Shown here piece by piece: positions 54,055-64,000 of a stretch of 64,000 nucleotides of DNA. This DNA is from an uncultured Alphaproteobacteria bacterium (lineage in GTDB: Bacteria > Pseudomonadota > Alphaproteobacteria > Caulobacterales > Caulobacteraceae): NCBI GenBank assembly GCA_903909375.1, contig CAIVVM010000053.1, positions 1-64,000 of the forward strand, written 5' to 3'. The notes beneath the pieces are model-generated. The model was not told the origin of the DNA. It worked only from the letters and a program-made list of their open reading frames with translations, and did not search any database. Position numbers and translations under genes: made by a program. Each line of letters opens with the position of its first letter. Within the stretch, counting starts at the first letter, position 1.

Positions 54055-55071
54055 CTACATCTGGTCTTCGAACTTCTTCGCCAGCTCTTCGATATTCTCG
54101 GGCGGCCAGTTGGGCACGTCCATGCCGAGGTGGAGCCCCATCCCGGCGAGAACTTCCTTGATCTCGTTCAATGACTTGCGTCCGAAGTTCGGGGTGCGGA
54201 GCATCTCCGCCTCCGTCTTCTGGATCAGGTCGCCGATGTAGACGATGTTGTCGTTCTTCAGGCAGTTGGCCGAACGGACGGACAGCTCGAGCTCGTCCAC
54301 CTTCTTCAGCAGCGCCGGGTTGAACGGCAATTCCGGCTTGGCCTCGCCTTCGACCTTCTTCTTCGGCTCTTCGAAGGTGATGAATATCTGAAGCTGATCC
54401 TGAAGGATACGCGCAGCGTAGGCCACAGCGTCCACCGGGCTTACCGCGCCGTTGGTTTCCAGATCCATGATCAGCTTGTCATAGTCGAGGCTCTGTCCCT
54501 GCCGGGTCGGCTCAACGCGATAGGCCACACGGCGCACCGGAGAATAGAGTGCATCCACGGCGATCAGACCGATCGGTGCGTCCTCCGGGCGGTTCATCTC
54601 GGCGGGGACGTAGCCCTTGCCGGTCTGGACCGTAAACTCCATGCGGACCTGCGCGCCCTCGTCCAGCGTGCACAGCACGTGGTCGGGGTTGAGGATCTCG
54701 ATATCCGATGGCGCGTCGATCTGGCCGGCCGTCACCGCGCCCGGACCGTTGGCGCGTAGCGTCATCCGCTTCGGGCCCTCAGCGTGCATGCGCAACGCCA
54801 GTTGTTTGATGTTGAGTACGATGTCGACCACATCTTCCCGCACGCCTTCCAGCGAGGAAAATTCGTGGACCACGCCGTCAATCTGCACCGCGGTCACAGC
54901 CGCGCCTTGCAGCGAGGAGAGAAGCACGCGCCGCAGGCTATTGCCCAGGGTCACGCCGAACCCGCGCTCGAGTGGTTCAGCAACCAGACGCGCCTTGCGG
55001 GCAGCGTCAGCGCCGAGCTCGATTTGCGGCTTCTCGGGACGGATAAGCTCGTTCCAGTTTCTTTCGATCAC
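54055..55071 (-). CDS. rpoA: RNA polymerase alpha subunit
   Basis: A 338-residue subunit. The N-terminal domain (about 1-235) dimerises to nucleate polymerase assembly, and the C-terminal domain (about 255-338, [46 protein letters not shown]) binds UP elements and activators; its RSANCLK contains the DNA-contacting Arg. GTG at 55071 (reading [18 protein letters not shown]) gives the standard length; longer frames add no homology. Confidence 0.98.
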   Translation of the reverse strand: MIERNWNELIRPEKPQIELGADAARKARLVAEPLERGFGVTLGNSLRRVLLSSLQGAAVTAVQIDGVVHEFSSLEGVREDVVDIVLNIKQLALRMHAEGPKRMTLRANGPGAVTAGQIDAPSDIEILNPDHVLCTLDEGAQVRMEFTVQTGKGYVPAEMNRPEDAPIGLIAVDALYSPVRRVAYRVEPTRQGQSLDYDKLIMDLETNGAVSPVDAVAYAARILQDQLQIFITFEEPKKKVEGEAKPELPFNPALLKKVDELELSVRSANCLKNDNIVYIGDLIQKTEAEMLRTPNFGRKSLNEIKEVLAGMGLHLGMDVPNWPPENIEELAKKFEDQM

Positions 55072-55144
55072 GTGTGTCCCTCGAGAACGCAGGATCGCCG
55101 GCCGCATTACCGCGAACCGGCGTCAGGGATTGTAGTTCGGACGG

Positions 55145-55534
55145 CTAGACGCGCCGGCGCTTGGGCGGGCGGCAGCCGTTGTGCGGAATGGGGGTCACAT
55201 CCCGGATTGTAGTGATCGTCATGCCCACCGATTGCAGAGCCCGCAGAGCGGATTCACGACCAGAGCCGGGGCCCGAGACGTTGACTTCCAGCGTGCGCAC
55301 ACCGTGCTCGGCGGCCTTACGACCGGCGTCCTCGGCCGCCATCTGGGCGGCATAGGGCGTCGACTTACGCGACCCCTTGAAACCCATCAGGCCGGCGCTG
55401 GACCAGGAGATCGCGTTCCCCTGAGCGTCGGTGATGGTGATCATCGTGTTGTTGAACGAGGCGTTCACATGCGCCACGCCCGAAGTAATGTTCTTTCGCT
55501 CGCGACGTTTGACGCGCGCCGGTTCCTTGGCCAT
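55145..55534 (-). CDS. rpsK: 30S ribosomal protein S11
   Basis: A 129-residue platform protein of the small subunit. [53 protein letters not shown] and the C-terminal [18 protein letters not shown] are the invariant blocks. Placed between rpsM and rpoA as in most proteobacteria. Confidence 0.98.
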   Translation of the reverse strand: MAKEPARVKRRERKNITSGVAHVNASFNNTMITITDAQGNAISWSSAGLMGFKGSRKSTPYAAQMAAEDAGRKAAEHGVRTLEVNVSGPGSGRESALRALQSVGMTITTIRDVTPIPHNGCRPPKRRRV

Positions 55535-55549
55535 CGGAGATACGCTCTC

Positions 55550-55918
55550 TTACTTCTTCTTGCCGGCGATCGGCTTGGCGGGGCCCTTGCGGGTGCGGGC
55601 GTTGGTGTGTGTGCGCTGGCCGCGAACCGGCAGGCCCTTACGGTGACGCAGGCCGCGATAGCAGGCCAGGTCCATGAGGCGCTTGATGTTGACCGATGTG
55701 TCGCGACGCAGGTCACCCTCGACCATATAATCACGGTCAATAGTCTCGCGGATTTGCAGGACTTCCTGGTCCGACAGTTGATTGACGCGACGCGCGTCAT
55801 CAATGCCGACCTTGGCGACGATCTCTCGGGCTTTCGCCTGACCGATGCCATGAATGTACTGCAGCGCGATCACAACGCGCTTGTTTGTAGGTATGTTAAC
55901 GCCAGCAATACGAGCCAC
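55550..55918 (-). CDS. rpsM: 30S ribosomal protein S13
   Basis: A 122-residue head protein that contacts tRNA and the large subunit (bridge B1). GTG start at 55918 gives [26 protein letters not shown]; the tail is Lys-rich (PIAGKKK). About 290 bp separate it from adk, more than elsewhere in the operon, so an internal promoter is possible; I see no clear motif there. Confidence 0.98.
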   Translation of the reverse strand: MARIAGVNIPTNKRVVIALQYIHGIGQAKAREIVAKVGIDDARRVNQLSDQEVLQIRETIDRDYMVEGDLRRDTSVNIKRLMDLACYRGLRHRKGLPVRGQRTHTNARTRKGPAKPIAGKKK

Positions 55919-56205
55919 GTGGGTAGTTCTCCTGATCACGCAAGAGAAGCGCGAACGGCGCGACGACCCCAGAAGCCCGAAGGCATAGGCCGACACGTCC
56001 CTCGCGCTCTTTCGCGGAAGCGCTCCGTTATAGGGATCGGCGCGTCTCCGTCAATGGCGGAAACAGCCAAATGTGAACGAAATGCATCACCCGCGGACCC
56101 ATGGGGTTCCGTGCGTGTGCAGGGCCTGCCGACGCTGTGCGCCGCAGGTGTCAAAGGAAAGCATGAGTTCAGGTGAATCGCAATCACCGAAGAGAACGGC
56201 CCGAA

Positions 56206-56769
56206 TCAGCTATCCAGCGCGCCATCGATTGCAGCAGCGACGTTGTCGATTGCGCCCATCCCGTCCAACTCAACCAGCTTGCCCTGAGCCTTGTAATACG
56301 GAAGCAGCGGCGCGGTCTGTTGGTTATAGGCGTTCAGCCGCACGACGAAGCTTTCCGGATTGTCGTCGGGACGGCCCGATTCGGCGAAACGGCCGGCGAT
56401 GCGGGCCTTCAATGCGTCGTCATCCACTTTCAGCCGAAGCACCAGGTCGATCTTGCGTCCACGACCGGCCAGCATCCGGTCCAGCGCCTCGGCCTGAGGT
56501 AGCGTACGGGGAAAACCGTCGAAGATCGCGCCACCGGCCGCCTCCGCCTCTGGCAGGCGTTGCTCTATGAGTTCAATCACGATGGCGTCGGAGACCAGTT
56601 CACCGCGCTCCATGATGCCGGACACCCTCTGGCCCAGTTCAGAGCCCGAAGCGATGGCAGCGCGCAGCATGTCGCCGGTAGACAGCTGTACCATGTTGCG
56701 GCTCTCGACCAGACGCTTGGCCTGGGTGCCCTTCCCCGCCGCAGGCGGCCCGAACAGAATCAGGTTCAT
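56206..56769 (-). CDS. adk: Adenylate kinase (short form)
   Basis: A 187-residue enzyme interconverting ATP, ADP and AMP. The P-loop is GPPAAGKGTQAKRL (7-20), the AMP-binding region STGDMLRAAIASGSELGQ, and DGFPRTLPQAEALD follows. The lid is short (GRFAESGRPDDNPESFVVRLNAYNQQ) with no zinc-binding Cys cluster, which accounts for a length below the 214 of E. coli. Located between secY and rpsM. Confidence 0.97.
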   Translation of the reverse strand: MNLILFGPPAAGKGTQAKRLVESRNMVQLSTGDMLRAAIASGSELGQRVSGIMERGELVSDAIVIELIEQRLPEAEAAGGAIFDGFPRTLPQAEALDRMLAGRGRKIDLVLRLKVDDDALKARIAGRFAESGRPDDNPESFVVRLNAYNQQTAPLLPYYKAQGKLVELDGMGAIDNVAAAIDGALDS

Positions 56770-56833
56770 CGGTTAGCTCCCACCGCGACGCTCTTGATGG
56801 CGCCGTCCCGCAACGTCACCCAAGGGCCGGGCT

Positions 56834-58180
56834 TCAGCGGCGCCCGCCCCTCAGCTTCGACTTCTTGATCAGTCCTTCGTACTGGTGCGCCAGCAGATGC
56901 GACTGGATCTGGGCAACGGTGTCCATCGTGACGCTCACCACGATCAGCAGAGACGTACCGCCCATATAGAACTGGATATTCATGAAACCGATCATGGCTT
57001 CGGGCAACAGGCAGACCAGGGTGATGTAGGCCGCGCCGATCACCGTCAGTCGCGTCAGCACGAAATCCAGATACTCCGCCGTGCGCTTGCCGGGACGAAT
57101 GCCAGGCAGGAAGCCGCCGTACTTGCGAAGATTCTCAGCCGTATCATCGGGATTGAACACCACGGAGGTGTAGAAGAAGCAGAAGAAGACGATCAGCGCG
57201 CCGTACAGCACCATGAACAGCGGCTGGCCGTGTTGAAGCTGGCCGACCATCCCCGGCATCCACTGCAGCCATTCCGGCAGATCCGCCGTCGCGGCAAAAC
57301 CCATGACAGTGGCCGGGAGCAAGAGGAGCGACGAGGCGAAAATCGGCGGGATCACACCCGAAGTGTTGATTTTCAGCGGCAGGAACGAGGTATCGCCACC
57401 CACCATCCGGTTTCCCTGCTGGCGCTTTGGATACTGCACCAGCAGACGGCGCTGCGAGCGCTCCATGAAGACGATGGCGATCGTCACAACGACCACCAGC
57501 ACCACGATGAGAAACAGCGCGCCCACATTCATGGCGCCGGTCCGGGTCAGTTCCAGGGACTGGAAAATATACTGCGGCAGAACCGCTACGATGCCGGCGA
57601 AGATGATCAGCGAGATCCCGTTGCCGACACCCCGGCTGGTGATCTGTTCGCCCAGCCACATCAGGAACATAGTGCCGCCGGTGAGCGTCACGACCGTTGC
57701 GACGATGAAGAACAGGCCCGGATTCTCCACCAGGCCCGGGCTCTGTGACAAGCTGACGGCGATGCCGAAGCTCTGCATCACGGCCAGCACCACGGTAAGA
57801 TAGCGGGTGTATTGGTTAAGTGTCTTCCGCCCAGCCTCCCCGCCTTCCTTGCGCAGCTTTTCCCACGGCGGATAGACCGAGCCCATCAGCTGGACGATGA
57901 TCGAGGCCGAGATGTAGGGCATTACGTTCAAGGCGAAGATGGCCATGCGTTCCACGGCGCCGCCGGAGAACATGTTGAACATGCCAAGGATGCCCTTGGC
58001 CTGGCCCGAAAACGCGGCCTGGAAGGCTACCGGGTCAATGCCCGGGATAGGGATGTAGGTGCCAAGGCGATAGACGACCATCGCCATCAGCGTGAACCAG
58101 ATGCGCTTGTGAAGCTCGGTGGCCTTCGCGAAGGACCCGAAATTCATGTTTGCGGCGAGCTGTTCTGCGGCCGAAGCCAT
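56834..58180 (-). CDS. secY: Preprotein translocase subunit SecY
   Basis: A 448-residue channel subunit of the Sec translocon with ten transmembrane helices. Characteristic segments are FSGGAVERMAIFALNVMPYISASIIVQLM, FLMWLGEQITSRGVGNGISLIIFAGIVA, INTSGVIPPIFASSLLLLP and the cytoplasmic loop PDDTAENLRKYGGFLPGIRPGKRTAEYLD that binds SecA and ribosomes. Length is standard. Confidence 0.98.
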   Translation of the reverse strand: MASAAEQLAANMNFGSFAKATELHKRIWFTLMAMVVYRLGTYIPIPGIDPVAFQAAFSGQAKGILGMFNMFSGGAVERMAIFALNVMPYISASIIVQLMGSVYPPWEKLRKEGGEAGRKTLNQYTRYLTVVLAVMQSFGIAVSLSQSPGLVENPGLFFIVATVVTLTGGTMFLMWLGEQITSRGVGNGISLIIFAGIVAVLPQYIFQSLELTRTGAMNVGALFLIVVLVVVVTIAIVFMERSQRRLLVQYPKRQQGNRMVGGDTSFLPLKINTSGVIPPIFASSLLLLPATVMGFAATADLPEWLQWMPGMVGQLQHGQPLFMVLYGALIVFFCFFYTSVVFNPDDTAENLRKYGGFLPGIRPGKRTAEYLDFVLTRLTVIGAAYITLVCLLPEAMIGFMNIQFYMGGTSLLIVVSVTMDTVAQIQSHLLAHQYEGLIKKSKLRGGRR

Positions 58181-58328
58181 TCAGCAATTCCCCTGGCATC
58201 TGGAGCGCCGGGACGGGAAAATGTCCGCCCTCGCCGCTCACAACGCTCCGATCCTGCGGACCGTAAGCCTTCTTGAGACAATCAGATAAGGTGCGTCGGG
58301 CCCGATAGCGAGCCCGACCCCACTTTAC

Positions 58329-58817
58329 CTAGGCAGCGGCCTCTTCGGCAGCTTCCACCTTGGTGGTGGTGAGCGTGCCGCCAGCTTTTTCCACTGCCGC
58401 ACGTGCAGCCGCCGTAGCCGAATAGACCGTCAAGGTGAGCTTCGACGTCAGCTCACCCTTGGCCAGCAGCTTTACGCCGTCTTTGACGCGGCGAATGACA
58501 CCGGCCTTCACCAGGGCGTCAGCGTCGATGGGGGACTTGGCGTCGAGTTTGCCGGCGGCGATCGCCTGCTCGAGACGCCAGAGGTTGACCTCGGCGAAGT
58601 CCAGACGATTGCGATTGGTGAAGCCGCGCTTGGGCATGCGCATGTGCAGCGGCATCTGGCCGCCTTCGAAGCCGTGGATGGACACGCCCGAGCGCGCCTT
58701 CTGGCCCTTCACACCGCGACCGGCAGTCTTGCCCTTGCCCGAACCCGGACCACGGCCGACACGCATACGGTTTTTGGTGGAGCCCTCGCGCGGGGCGAGA
58801 TCGTTGAGTTTTGTCAT
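58329..58817 (-). CDS. rplO: 50S ribosomal protein L15
   Basis: A 162-residue large-subunit assembly protein. The Gly/Arg-rich N-terminal tail ([29 protein letters not shown]) and the [17 protein letters not shown] block are diagnostic. ATG at 58817; the C terminus carries an extra Ala/Glu tail ([10 protein letters not shown]). Confidence 0.97.
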   Translation of the reverse strand: MTKLNDLAPREGSTKNRMRVGRGPGSGKGKTAGRGVKGQKARSGVSIHGFEGGQMPLHMRMPKRGFTNRNRLDFAEVNLWRLEQAIAAGKLDAKSPIDADALVKAGVIRRVKDGVKLLAKGELTSKLTLTVYSATAAARAAVEKAGGTLTTTKVEAAEEAAA

Positions 58818-58920
58818 GTGCCTCTCCTTGGAGATATGGCGCCGGAAGATTTCCCGACTCGGCTTGATAAAGTTTGGCTCTGAAAGGCCTATGGGCCCCG
58901 CAGGGCCCAGGTCATGGAGG

Positions 58921-59100
58921 CTAGCCCTCCACAACCTCCAGAAGGTGAGCGACCTTGGCCACCATGCCGCGAACCGACGGGGTGTCTTCCAGGGTCGAGA
59001 CGCGACCCACCTTGTTCAGGCCGAGGCCGGCCAGCGTCGCGCGCTGGTCCTTGGTCCGGCGGATCGGGCTGCCGGTCTGACGAACGGTGATCTGGGCCAT
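58921..59100 (-). CDS. rpmD: 50S ribosomal protein L30
   Basis: A 59-residue small ribosomal protein: [34 protein letters not shown] with the typical [20 protein letters not shown] signature. ATG at 59100, 4 bp after the rpsE stop, as expected in the spc order rpsE-rpmD-rplO. Confidence 0.97.
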   Translation of the reverse strand: MAQITVRQTGSPIRRTKDQRATLAGLGLNKVGRVSTLEDTPSVRGMVAKVAHLLEVVEG

Positions 59101-59104
59101 GCTT

Positions 59105-59689
59105 CTAACCTTCCACATCCGCGGCCTGAGCCGCAGCGGCGTCGGCGCGACGACCCAGGACGTCCGAGACCTTCTTGCCGCGCTTCGCCGCAATCTGGCG
59201 AGGCGAGGATTGGGCCTTCAGGGCTTCAAAGGTAGCGCGCACCATGTTGTAGGGGTTGGACGAGCCGACCGACTTGCCGACCACGTCCTGCACTCCCAGG
59301 GTTTCCAGAACCGCGCGCATCGGACCACCGGCGATTACGCCGGTGCCCGGAGGCGCCGAACGGACCATCACCTTGCCAGCGCCCCAACGGCCGTTGCCGT
59401 CGTGATGCAGGGTGCGGCTTTCGCGGAGTGGAACCCGGATCATCGTCTTCTTGGCTTCTTCCGTCGCCTTGCGGATAGCTTCAGGCACTTCCCGCGCCTT
59501 GCCATGTCCGAAACCGACGCGGCCCTTCTGATCGCCCACCACCATCAAGGCGGCGAACGAGAAGCGGCGGCCACCTTTGACGGTCGCGGCGACACGATTG
59601 ATGTGCACCAGTTTCTCGACGATGTCGCTGTCGCGCTCTTCTTCTTGGCGATTGCGACCGCCGCCACGCTGTTCGTCTCTGCGAGCCAT
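59105..59689 (-). CDS. rpsE: 30S ribosomal protein S5
   Basis: A 194-residue decoding-fidelity protein. After an extended Arg/Gly/Glu N terminus come [38 protein letters not shown] (dsRNA-binding domain) and [47 protein letters not shown]. Confidence 0.98.
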   Translation of the reverse strand: MARRDEQRGGGRNRQEEERDSDIVEKLVHINRVAATVKGGRRFSFAALMVVGDQKGRVGFGHGKAREVPEAIRKATEEAKKTMIRVPLRESRTLHHDGNGRWGAGKVMVRSAPPGTGVIAGGPMRAVLETLGVQDVVGKSVGSSNPYNMVRATFEALKAQSSPRQIAAKRGKKVSDVLGRRADAAAAQAADVEG

Positions 59690-59699
59690 GATCTTTTCC

Positions 59700-60062
59700 T
59701 TAGAAATTCAGGCCGGCTTCGCGCGCGGCGTCGGCCAGGGCCTTGACCCGGCCATGGTAGAGATAGCCGCCACGATCGAAAACGACGTCCTTCACGCCCT
59801 TTTCCATCGCACGTTGCGCCACGAGAGCGCCGACGCGCGCGGCGGCGTCCTTGTCGGAACCCTTGGCCTTGTCTGCCTTGCCGCCTTCCAGCGACGAGGC
59901 CGCCGCCAGGGTCACACCCTGAACGTCGTCAATAACCTGGGCATAGATGTTCTTCGCCGAACGGAAGATCGACAGACGTGGACGCCCGTTGGCCACCTTC
60001 TTGAGGCGGTTACGAACGCGCGACGCGCGGCGGAGTGTGGAGTCACGAGGAGAGAGCGCCAT
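59700..60062 (-). CDS. rplR: 50S ribosomal protein L18
   Basis: A 120-residue 5S rRNA-binding protein. [43 protein letters not shown] and the terminal [27 protein letters not shown] are the standard blocks. It starts 3 bp after the rplF stop. Confidence 0.98.
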   Translation of the reverse strand: MALSPRDSTLRRASRVRNRLKKVANGRPRLSIFRSAKNIYAQVIDDVQGVTLAAASSLEGGKADKAKGSDKDAAARVGALVAQRAMEKGVKDVVFDRGGYLYHGRVKALADAAREAGLNF

Positions 60063-60065
60063 GGC

Positions 60066-60599
60066 CTACTTCTTCTTGCCTTCCTTGCGACGCACCGTCT
60101 CGCCTTGATAGCGGACGCCCTTGCCCTTGTAGGGCTCCGGCGGACGGATGCGGCGGATCTGTGCGGCGATCTCGCCAACGACCTGCTTGTCGATGCCCGA
60201 GATCTTGACTTCGGTCTGCTTCGGCACGGCGAACGTAACGCCATTCGGCGCCTGGATGTCTACATCGTGGCTGAAACCCAGCTGCATCGAGAGCGCAGTA
60301 CCCTTCATCGCAGCACGATAGCCGACGCCAACCAGTTCAAGCGTGCGCTCGAACCCTTCGGTGACGCCATGGACCATGTTGGCCACCAGGGTGCGCGAAA
60401 GACCCCACATCGCCTGAGCGCGCGTGGTGTCCTGGCGTTTGGAGAGCGTGAGCTCCCCGCCTTCCTGCTTGACCTCGATTTCTTCGGCCACCGTCCAGGA
60501 AAGCTGCCCCTTGGGGCCCTTCACGGTAACTGTCTGGCCGTCGATGGTCACCGTGACCCCGGCGGGGACGGCGACTGCCTTCTTTCCAATACGCGACAT
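60066..60599 (-). CDS. rplF: 50S ribosomal protein L6
   Basis: A 177-residue protein with two repeated domains near the sarcin-ricin loop. It begins [31 protein letters not shown] and ends in [33 protein letters not shown] at 60599, 1 bp after the rpsH stop. Confidence 0.98.
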   Translation of the reverse strand: MSRIGKKAVAVPAGVTVTIDGQTVTVKGPKGQLSWTVAEEIEVKQEGGELTLSKRQDTTRAQAMWGLSRTLVANMVHGVTEGFERTLELVGVGYRAAMKGTALSMQLGFSHDVDIQAPNGVTFAVPKQTEVKISGIDKQVVGEIAAQIRRIRPPEPYKGKGVRYQGETVRRKEGKKK

Positions 60600-60600
60600 C

Positions 60601-60996
60601 TTAGTAGACCCGGCAGAGGACTTCGCCGCCCACGTTCGCGTCACGCGCGGCGGTGTCCGACATAACGCCCTTCGGCGTCGACAGGATCGAGATCCCGAGA
60701 CCGTTCTTGACGGGCTTCAGGTCCTTGATCGACGAATAGACGCGGCGGCCGGGCTTGGAGATACGAGCGATTTCCACGATGACAGGCGCGCCATCGAAGT
60801 ACTTCAGCTCGACCTCGAACTCCGGGAACGCACCTGGCTTCTGCACCAGCTGGTAGCCGCGGATGTAGCCTTCATCGGCCAGCACATCGAGGAGGCGCGC
60901 GCGCATCTTCGAGGCCGGTGTGAGGACTTTCGAGCGGCCGCGAGCGGCTGCGTTCTTGATGCGGGCGATGAGATCGCCGATGGGATCGTTGACCAT
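60601..60996 (-). CDS. rpsH: 30S ribosomal protein S8
   Basis: A 131-residue 16S rRNA-binding assembly protein; in enterics S8 also represses spc-operon translation. [31 protein letters not shown] and [33 protein letters not shown] are the signature ends. Confidence 0.98.
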   Translation of the reverse strand: MVNDPIGDLIARIKNAAARGRSKVLTPASKMRARLLDVLADEGYIRGYQLVQKPGAFPEFEVELKYFDGAPVIVEIARISKPGRRVYSSIKDLKPVKNGLGISILSTPKGVMSDTAARDANVGGEVLCRVY

Positions 60997-61008
60997 CTGG
61001 AACCTCCC

Positions 61009-61314
61009 TTACCAGCTCGACTTGACGAGGCCGGGGATCAGACCCGCGGACCCAAGGTCACGCAGCGAAATCCGGCTCATACGAAGCTTGCGATAATAGC
61101 CGCGCGGGCGGCCGGTGACTTCGCAACGGTTGCGAATCCGCGTCTTTGACGAGTTGCGCGGAAGCTCAGCCAGCTTGAGGCGCGCGTCAAAACGCTCCTC
61201 CAGCGGCAGGTTCTCGTCGTTGGCGATCTTCTTCAAGGCGACACGCTTTGCGGCGTATTGCTTGACCAGACCCTTGACCCGCTCATTGCGGTTGACGGCG
61301 CTTTTCTTGGCCAT
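61009..61314 (-). CDS. rpsN: 30S ribosomal protein S14
   Basis: A 101-residue long-form S14 without the zinc-binding CxxC...CxxC of the short form; only one Cys remains in [43 protein letters not shown] at 61314 gives [21 protein letters not shown]. Like L33 here, the zinc-free type. Confidence 0.97.
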   Translation of the reverse strand: MAKKSAVNRNERVKGLVKQYAAKRVALKKIANDENLPLEERFDARLKLAELPRNSSKTRIRNRCEVTGRPRGYYRKLRMSRISLRDLGSAGLIPGLVKSSW

Positions 61315-61333
61315 GTGCTTTTCCTTCCCGCCG

Positions 61334-61900
61334 CTATTGCTGCTGCTGAACGAACGGGAACTGGAATTCCTTGAGAAGCGCGCGGGCTTCGTCATCGGTC
61401 TTCGCAGTGGTGGTGACGATGATGTCCATGCCCCAGATCTGGTCGATCTGGTCGTAGTTGATCTCCGGGAACACGATGTGCTCCTTCAGACCCATGGCGT
61501 AGTTGCCGCGACCATCAAAGGACGTGGGCTTCAGGCCCCGGAAGTCCTTCACGCGTGGCAATGCGATGGTGATCAGACGGTCGAGGAACTCGTACATCTG
61601 ATCCTTGCGGAGCGTCACCTTGCAGCCCACCGTCATGCCTTCGCGCAGCTTGAAGCCGGCGATGGACGTACGGGCCTTGGTCGCGATCGGCTTCTGCCCG
61701 GCGATCTTCGCCAGGTCGCCCATCGCCGAGTTGATCTTCTTTGAGTCCGCGACGGCCTCGCCTACACCCATGTTGATGACGATCTTGTCCAACTTGGGGA
61801 TCTGCATCTCGTTGGTGTAGCCGAACTGCTCCTTCATCGCCGCGCGGATGCGCTGGCGATACTCGGACTTCAGCCGCGGTTCATAAGCTTGCTCAGCCAT
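61334..61900 (-). CDS. rplE: 50S ribosomal protein L5
   Basis: A 188-residue 5S rRNA-binding protein of the central protuberance. [58 protein letters not shown] and the terminal [27 protein letters not shown] are canonical. It overlaps rplX by 8 nt. Confidence 0.98.
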   Translation of the reverse strand: MAEQAYEPRLKSEYRQRIRAAMKEQFGYTNEMQIPKLDKIVINMGVGEAVADSKKINSAMGDLAKIAGQKPIATKARTSIAGFKLREGMTVGCKVTLRKDQMYEFLDRLITIALPRVKDFRGLKPTSFDGRGNYAMGLKEHIVFPEINYDQIDQIWGMDIIVTTTAKTDDEARALLKEFQFPFVQQQQ

Positions 61901-62207
61901 GGATCACCTCGCCGGTCGTCTTGGCGACACGGACCTTCTTGTCGCCGTCCACGCGGAAGCCGACGCGGGTGGCCTTGCCGTTGGAATCGACGATCGCCAC
62001 GTTCGACAGGTGGAGCGACGCTTCCTTGTGCTTGATGCCCCCTTGCGGATCGGCCTGCGACGGGCGGGTATGACGCTGAACCATGTTCAGGCCTTCCACC
62101 ACGACGCGGTTATCCTTGGGCAGAATCTTCAGGACAGCGCCTTGGCGGCCCTTATCCTTGCCCGTGAGGACCACGACACGGTCCCCCTTCTTGATCTTGG
62201 CTGCCAT
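61893..62207 (-). CDS. rplX: 50S ribosomal protein L24
   Basis: A 104-residue assembly initiator. The KOW motif is in [23 protein letters not shown], followed by [37 protein letters not shown]. It shares its first base with the last base of rplN, so translation is coupled. Confidence 0.98.
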   Translation of the reverse strand: MAAKIKKGDRVVVLTGKDKGRQGAVLKILPKDNRVVVEGLNMVQRHTRPSQADPQGGIKHKEASLHLSNVAIVDSNGKATRVGFRVDGDKKVRVAKTTGEVIHG

Positions 62208-62575
62208 TACAGCACCTCAGGGGCGAGCGAGATGATCTTCATGTGGTTCTTGGCGCGCAGTTCGCGGGGAACCGGGCCAAAAATCCGCGTGCCGATCGGC
62301 TCGGATTGCTTGTTGACGATCACGGCCGCGTTCTTGTCGAAGCGGATGACCGAGCCATCCTTGCGCTTGATGGCCGAGCTGGTCCGAACGACGATGGCTT
62401 GCAGCACATCACCCTTCTTCACGCGGCCGCGCGGGATCGCCTCCTTTACAGAGACGACGATCTTGTCACCGACGCCGGCATAACGGCGCTTTGCGCCGCC
62501 CAGCACCTTGATGCACATGACCCGGCGGGCGCCAGAATTGTCAGCGACGTCCAGGTTAGTTTGCATCTGGATCAT
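62207..62575 (-). CDS. rplN: 50S ribosomal protein L14
   Basis: A 122-residue protein at the subunit interface. [27 protein letters not shown] and [28 protein letters not shown] are invariant landmarks. Length is exactly that of the family. Confidence 0.98.
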   Translation of the reverse strand: MIQMQTNLDVADNSGARRVMCIKVLGGAKRRYAGVGDKIVVSVKEAIPRGRVKKGDVLQAIVVRTSSAIKRKDGSVIRFDKNAAVIVNKQSEPIGTRIFGPVPRELRAKNHMKIISLAPEVL

Positions 62576-62587
62576 AGGGGTCGATCC

Positions 62588-62836
62588 TTACGCTTGGGCC
62601 GCGCCGCCGACAGGCAGCACTTCCCAGGTTTTCGTCTTCGATTTCGGCGCGCATTCAACAATGCGAACCTTCTCTCCGACCTTGCAGGCATTGGCTTCGT
62701 CATGGGCGTGGTACTTCTTCGACCGACGGACGGTCTTCTTCAGCACCGGATGCAGGAAGGTCCGCTCGACCTTCACCACAATCGTCTTGTCGCCCTTATC
62801 GGAGACGACTTCGCCCTCTAGAATTCGTTTCGGCAT
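62588..62836 (-). CDS. rpsQ: 30S ribosomal protein S17
   Basis: An 82-residue OB-fold 16S rRNA-binding protein: [47 protein letters not shown], then [26 protein letters not shown] at 62836. Confidence 0.97.
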   Translation of the reverse strand: MPKRILEGEVVSDKGDKTIVVKVERTFLHPVLKKTVRRSKKYHAHDEANACKVGEKVRIVECAPKSKTKTWEVLPVGGAAQA

Positions 62837-62849
62837 CTGTCGTCGCTCC

Positions 62850-63044
62850 TCAGGCCTGAGCCTGCTTGCCGCGCAGAACCGTCTTGATGCGCGCGATATC
62901 CTTGCGCACCTGGTCCACACGGTGGGTCTTTTCGATCTGGCCGGTCGCCTTCTGGAAGCGCAGGTTGAACTGCTCCTTCTTCAGGGAAACGAGCTGGTCA
63001 GCCAGTTGATCGGGGGTGAGCCCCCGGACTTCATCAATCTTCAT
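62850..63044 (-). CDS. rpmC: 50S ribosomal protein L29
   Basis: A 64-residue helical hairpin protein at the exit tunnel: [55 protein letters not shown]. The ATG at 63044 is one base inside the rplP stop (TGATG); a GTG one codon earlier is less likely. Confidence 0.97.
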   Translation of the reverse strand: MKIDEVRGLTPDQLADQLVSLKKEQFNLRFQKATGQIEKTHRVDQVRKDIARIKTVLRGKQAQA

Positions 63045-63475
63045 CACGCATGCTCCGCGGCGGGGGCGTCGATGCGGGTCACGATGCGGGTGCGCACGGG
63101 AAGCTTGGCCGCGCCGAGGCGCAGGGCTTCACGGGCCACATCATCCGGCACGCCGTCAATTTCGAACATGATCCGGCCAGGGTGAACGCGGGCCGCCCAA
63201 TAGTCGACGGCGCCCTTGCCCTTACCCATCCGGACTTCGGCCGGCTTCCCGGTGACGGGCACGTCCGGATAGATCCGGATCCACACCCGACCCTGACGCT
63301 TCATCTGACGCGTGATCGCGCGGCGAGCCGCTTCGATCTGACGCGCCGTGATGCGCTCGGGCTCCACCGTCTTCAGGCCATAGGACCCGAAGTTCAGCGT
63401 AAAGCCGCCCTTCGCCAGGCCGTGGATACGACCCTTGAACTGCTTGCGGTACTTGGTTTTCTTTGGAGACAGCAT
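63044..63475 (-). CDS. rplP: 50S ribosomal protein L16
   Basis: A 143-residue protein near the A-site t[27 protein letters not shown], the [53 protein letters not shown] block and [11 protein letters not shown] are diagnostic. Confidence 0.98.
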   Translation of the reverse strand: MLSPKKTKYRKQFKGRIHGLAKGGFTLNFGSYGLKTVEPERITARQIEAARRAITRQMKRQGRVWIRIYPDVPVTGKPAEVRMGKGKGAVDYWAARVHPGRIMFEIDGVPDDVAREALRLGAAKLPVRTRIVTRIDAPAAEHA

Positions 63476-63484
63476 CGCAGATCC

Positions 63485-64000
63485 TTAGGCGTTCGCCGGT
63501 TCGCGACGGTCGCGGCGCGGACGGTCAGGACGATCGCCACGTTCACGGCCACCGCCTTCACCAGCCGGACCGCTTTCGCTGGCCAGACGCTTGTCGAGGG
63601 CCATCGGGTCGTGGTCGAGCACCTCGCCCTTGAAGACCCACACCTTCACACCGATGATGCCGTAGGTCGTCTTGGCCTCGGTGATCCCGTAGTCGATGTC
63701 GGCCCGCAGGGTGTGACGCGGCACGCGGCCCTCGTGGTACGATTCCGAACGGGCGATTTCCGCTCCGCCCAGACGACCCGAGACTTCGATGCGCATGCCC
63801 TTGGCGCCCAGACGCATGCCGCTCTGCAGCGAACGCTTCATGGCGCGGCGGAACGCGATACGGCGCTCCAGTTGCTGGGCGATGTTCTCGGCGATCAGTT
63901 GCGCGTCGGTTTCCGGCTTGCGAATCTCGACGATGTTCAGGTGGACCTCGCCTCCGGTGATGGCGACCACGTCCGAGCGCAGCTTCTCGATGTCCGCACC
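63485..64000 (-). CDS. rpsC: 30S ribosomal protein S3 (C-terminal part, cut by window edge)
   Basis: The last 171 or so residues of S3; the N terminus lies beyond the window. The visible part starts in the KH domain ([55 protein letters not shown]) and continues through [45 protein letters not shown]. It ends in a Gly/Arg/Asp-rich tail ([23 protein letters not shown]) longer than in E. coli. An ATG-like Val near 63970 is internal, not the start. Confidence 0.97.
   Translation of the reverse strand, partial: GADIEKLRSDVVAITGGEVHLNIVEIRKPETDAQLIAENIAQQLERRIAFRRAMKRSLQSGMRLGAKGMRIEVSGRLGGAEIARSESYHEGRVPRHTLRADIDYGITEAKTTYGIIGVKVWVFKGEVLDHDPMALDKRLASESGPAGEGGGRERGDRPDRPRRDRREPANA

Overview
This 64 kb, high-GC window is chromosomal DNA of an alphaproteobacterium, almost certainly of the family Caulobacteraceae. 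Three things point there: adjacent divK and pleD genes, a MipZ-type division-site ATPase, and alphaproteobacterial operators (LexA GTTC-N7-GTTC, Zur-like and PhaR-like sites). I would not name a genus. No transposase, integrase, prophage or CRISPR array is visible. The accessory signal is in short palindromic repeats, a toxin-antitoxin pair and lineage-specific small genes.

Layout. 0.1-5.7 kb: a DUF559 (Vsr/PD-(D/E)XK-like) endonuclease gene between inverted 60-nt repeats, rpmG, pleD and divK, a HAD-like protein, a ROK sugar kinase and DNA polymerase IV. 5.8-11.2 kb: clpS-clpA, a second DUF559 gene bracketed by a different palindromic repeat, a periplasmic protein and an MNT/HEPN toxin-antitoxin pair. 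11.2-16.4 kb: a divergent HxlR regulator/DUF4345 pair, an unknown gene under a LexA box, a HIT/FemAB-like/GDPD/RidA group and a phasin behind two PhaR-like operators. 16.7-22.6 kb: a SPOR-tailed D,D-carboxypeptidase, a J-domain protein, mipZ, panC and a cNMP-binding patatin. 22.6-29.2 kb: a micro-ORF with a near-perfect Shine-Dalgarno, a thioesterase, isovaleryl-CoA dehydrogenase, a lysozyme-like protein, mgtE, tRNA-Leu, a SpoA protein and lipB.

29.5-33.1 kb is a tight, translationally coupled five-gene cluster behind a Zur-like palindrome: two COG0523 GTPases, a 51-residue Cys-rich protein, a MerC-type membrane protein and a NiCoT-like permease. It looks like a zinc-starvation operon. At 33.5 kb lies a paralogue of the LexA-box gene, with the same operator geometry and the same 209-residue length. 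34-53 kb holds the propionyl-CoA carboxylase genes, msrB, a HEXXH protein, an ATP12 chaperone, a DUF1800/DUF1501 pair, two pseudouridine synthases around a fluoride channel, rarA, a Do-type protease, an MFS exporter and an NPP-type phosphodiesterase. 53.4-64 kb is the ribosomal-protein operon, read leftward from rpsC (cut by the window edge) to rplQ, ending at a strong terminator.

Best candidates for undescribed biology: (1) DUF559 endonucleases bracketed by inverted palindromic repeats with compensatory changes, seen twice with unrelated repeat families, an arrangement that recalls RAYT/REP systems; (2) a paralogous pair of SOS-box genes of unknown function; (3) the micro-ORF/RNA near 22.7 kb; (4) the small Cys-rich protein in the zinc operon. 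All are predictions from sequence alone.
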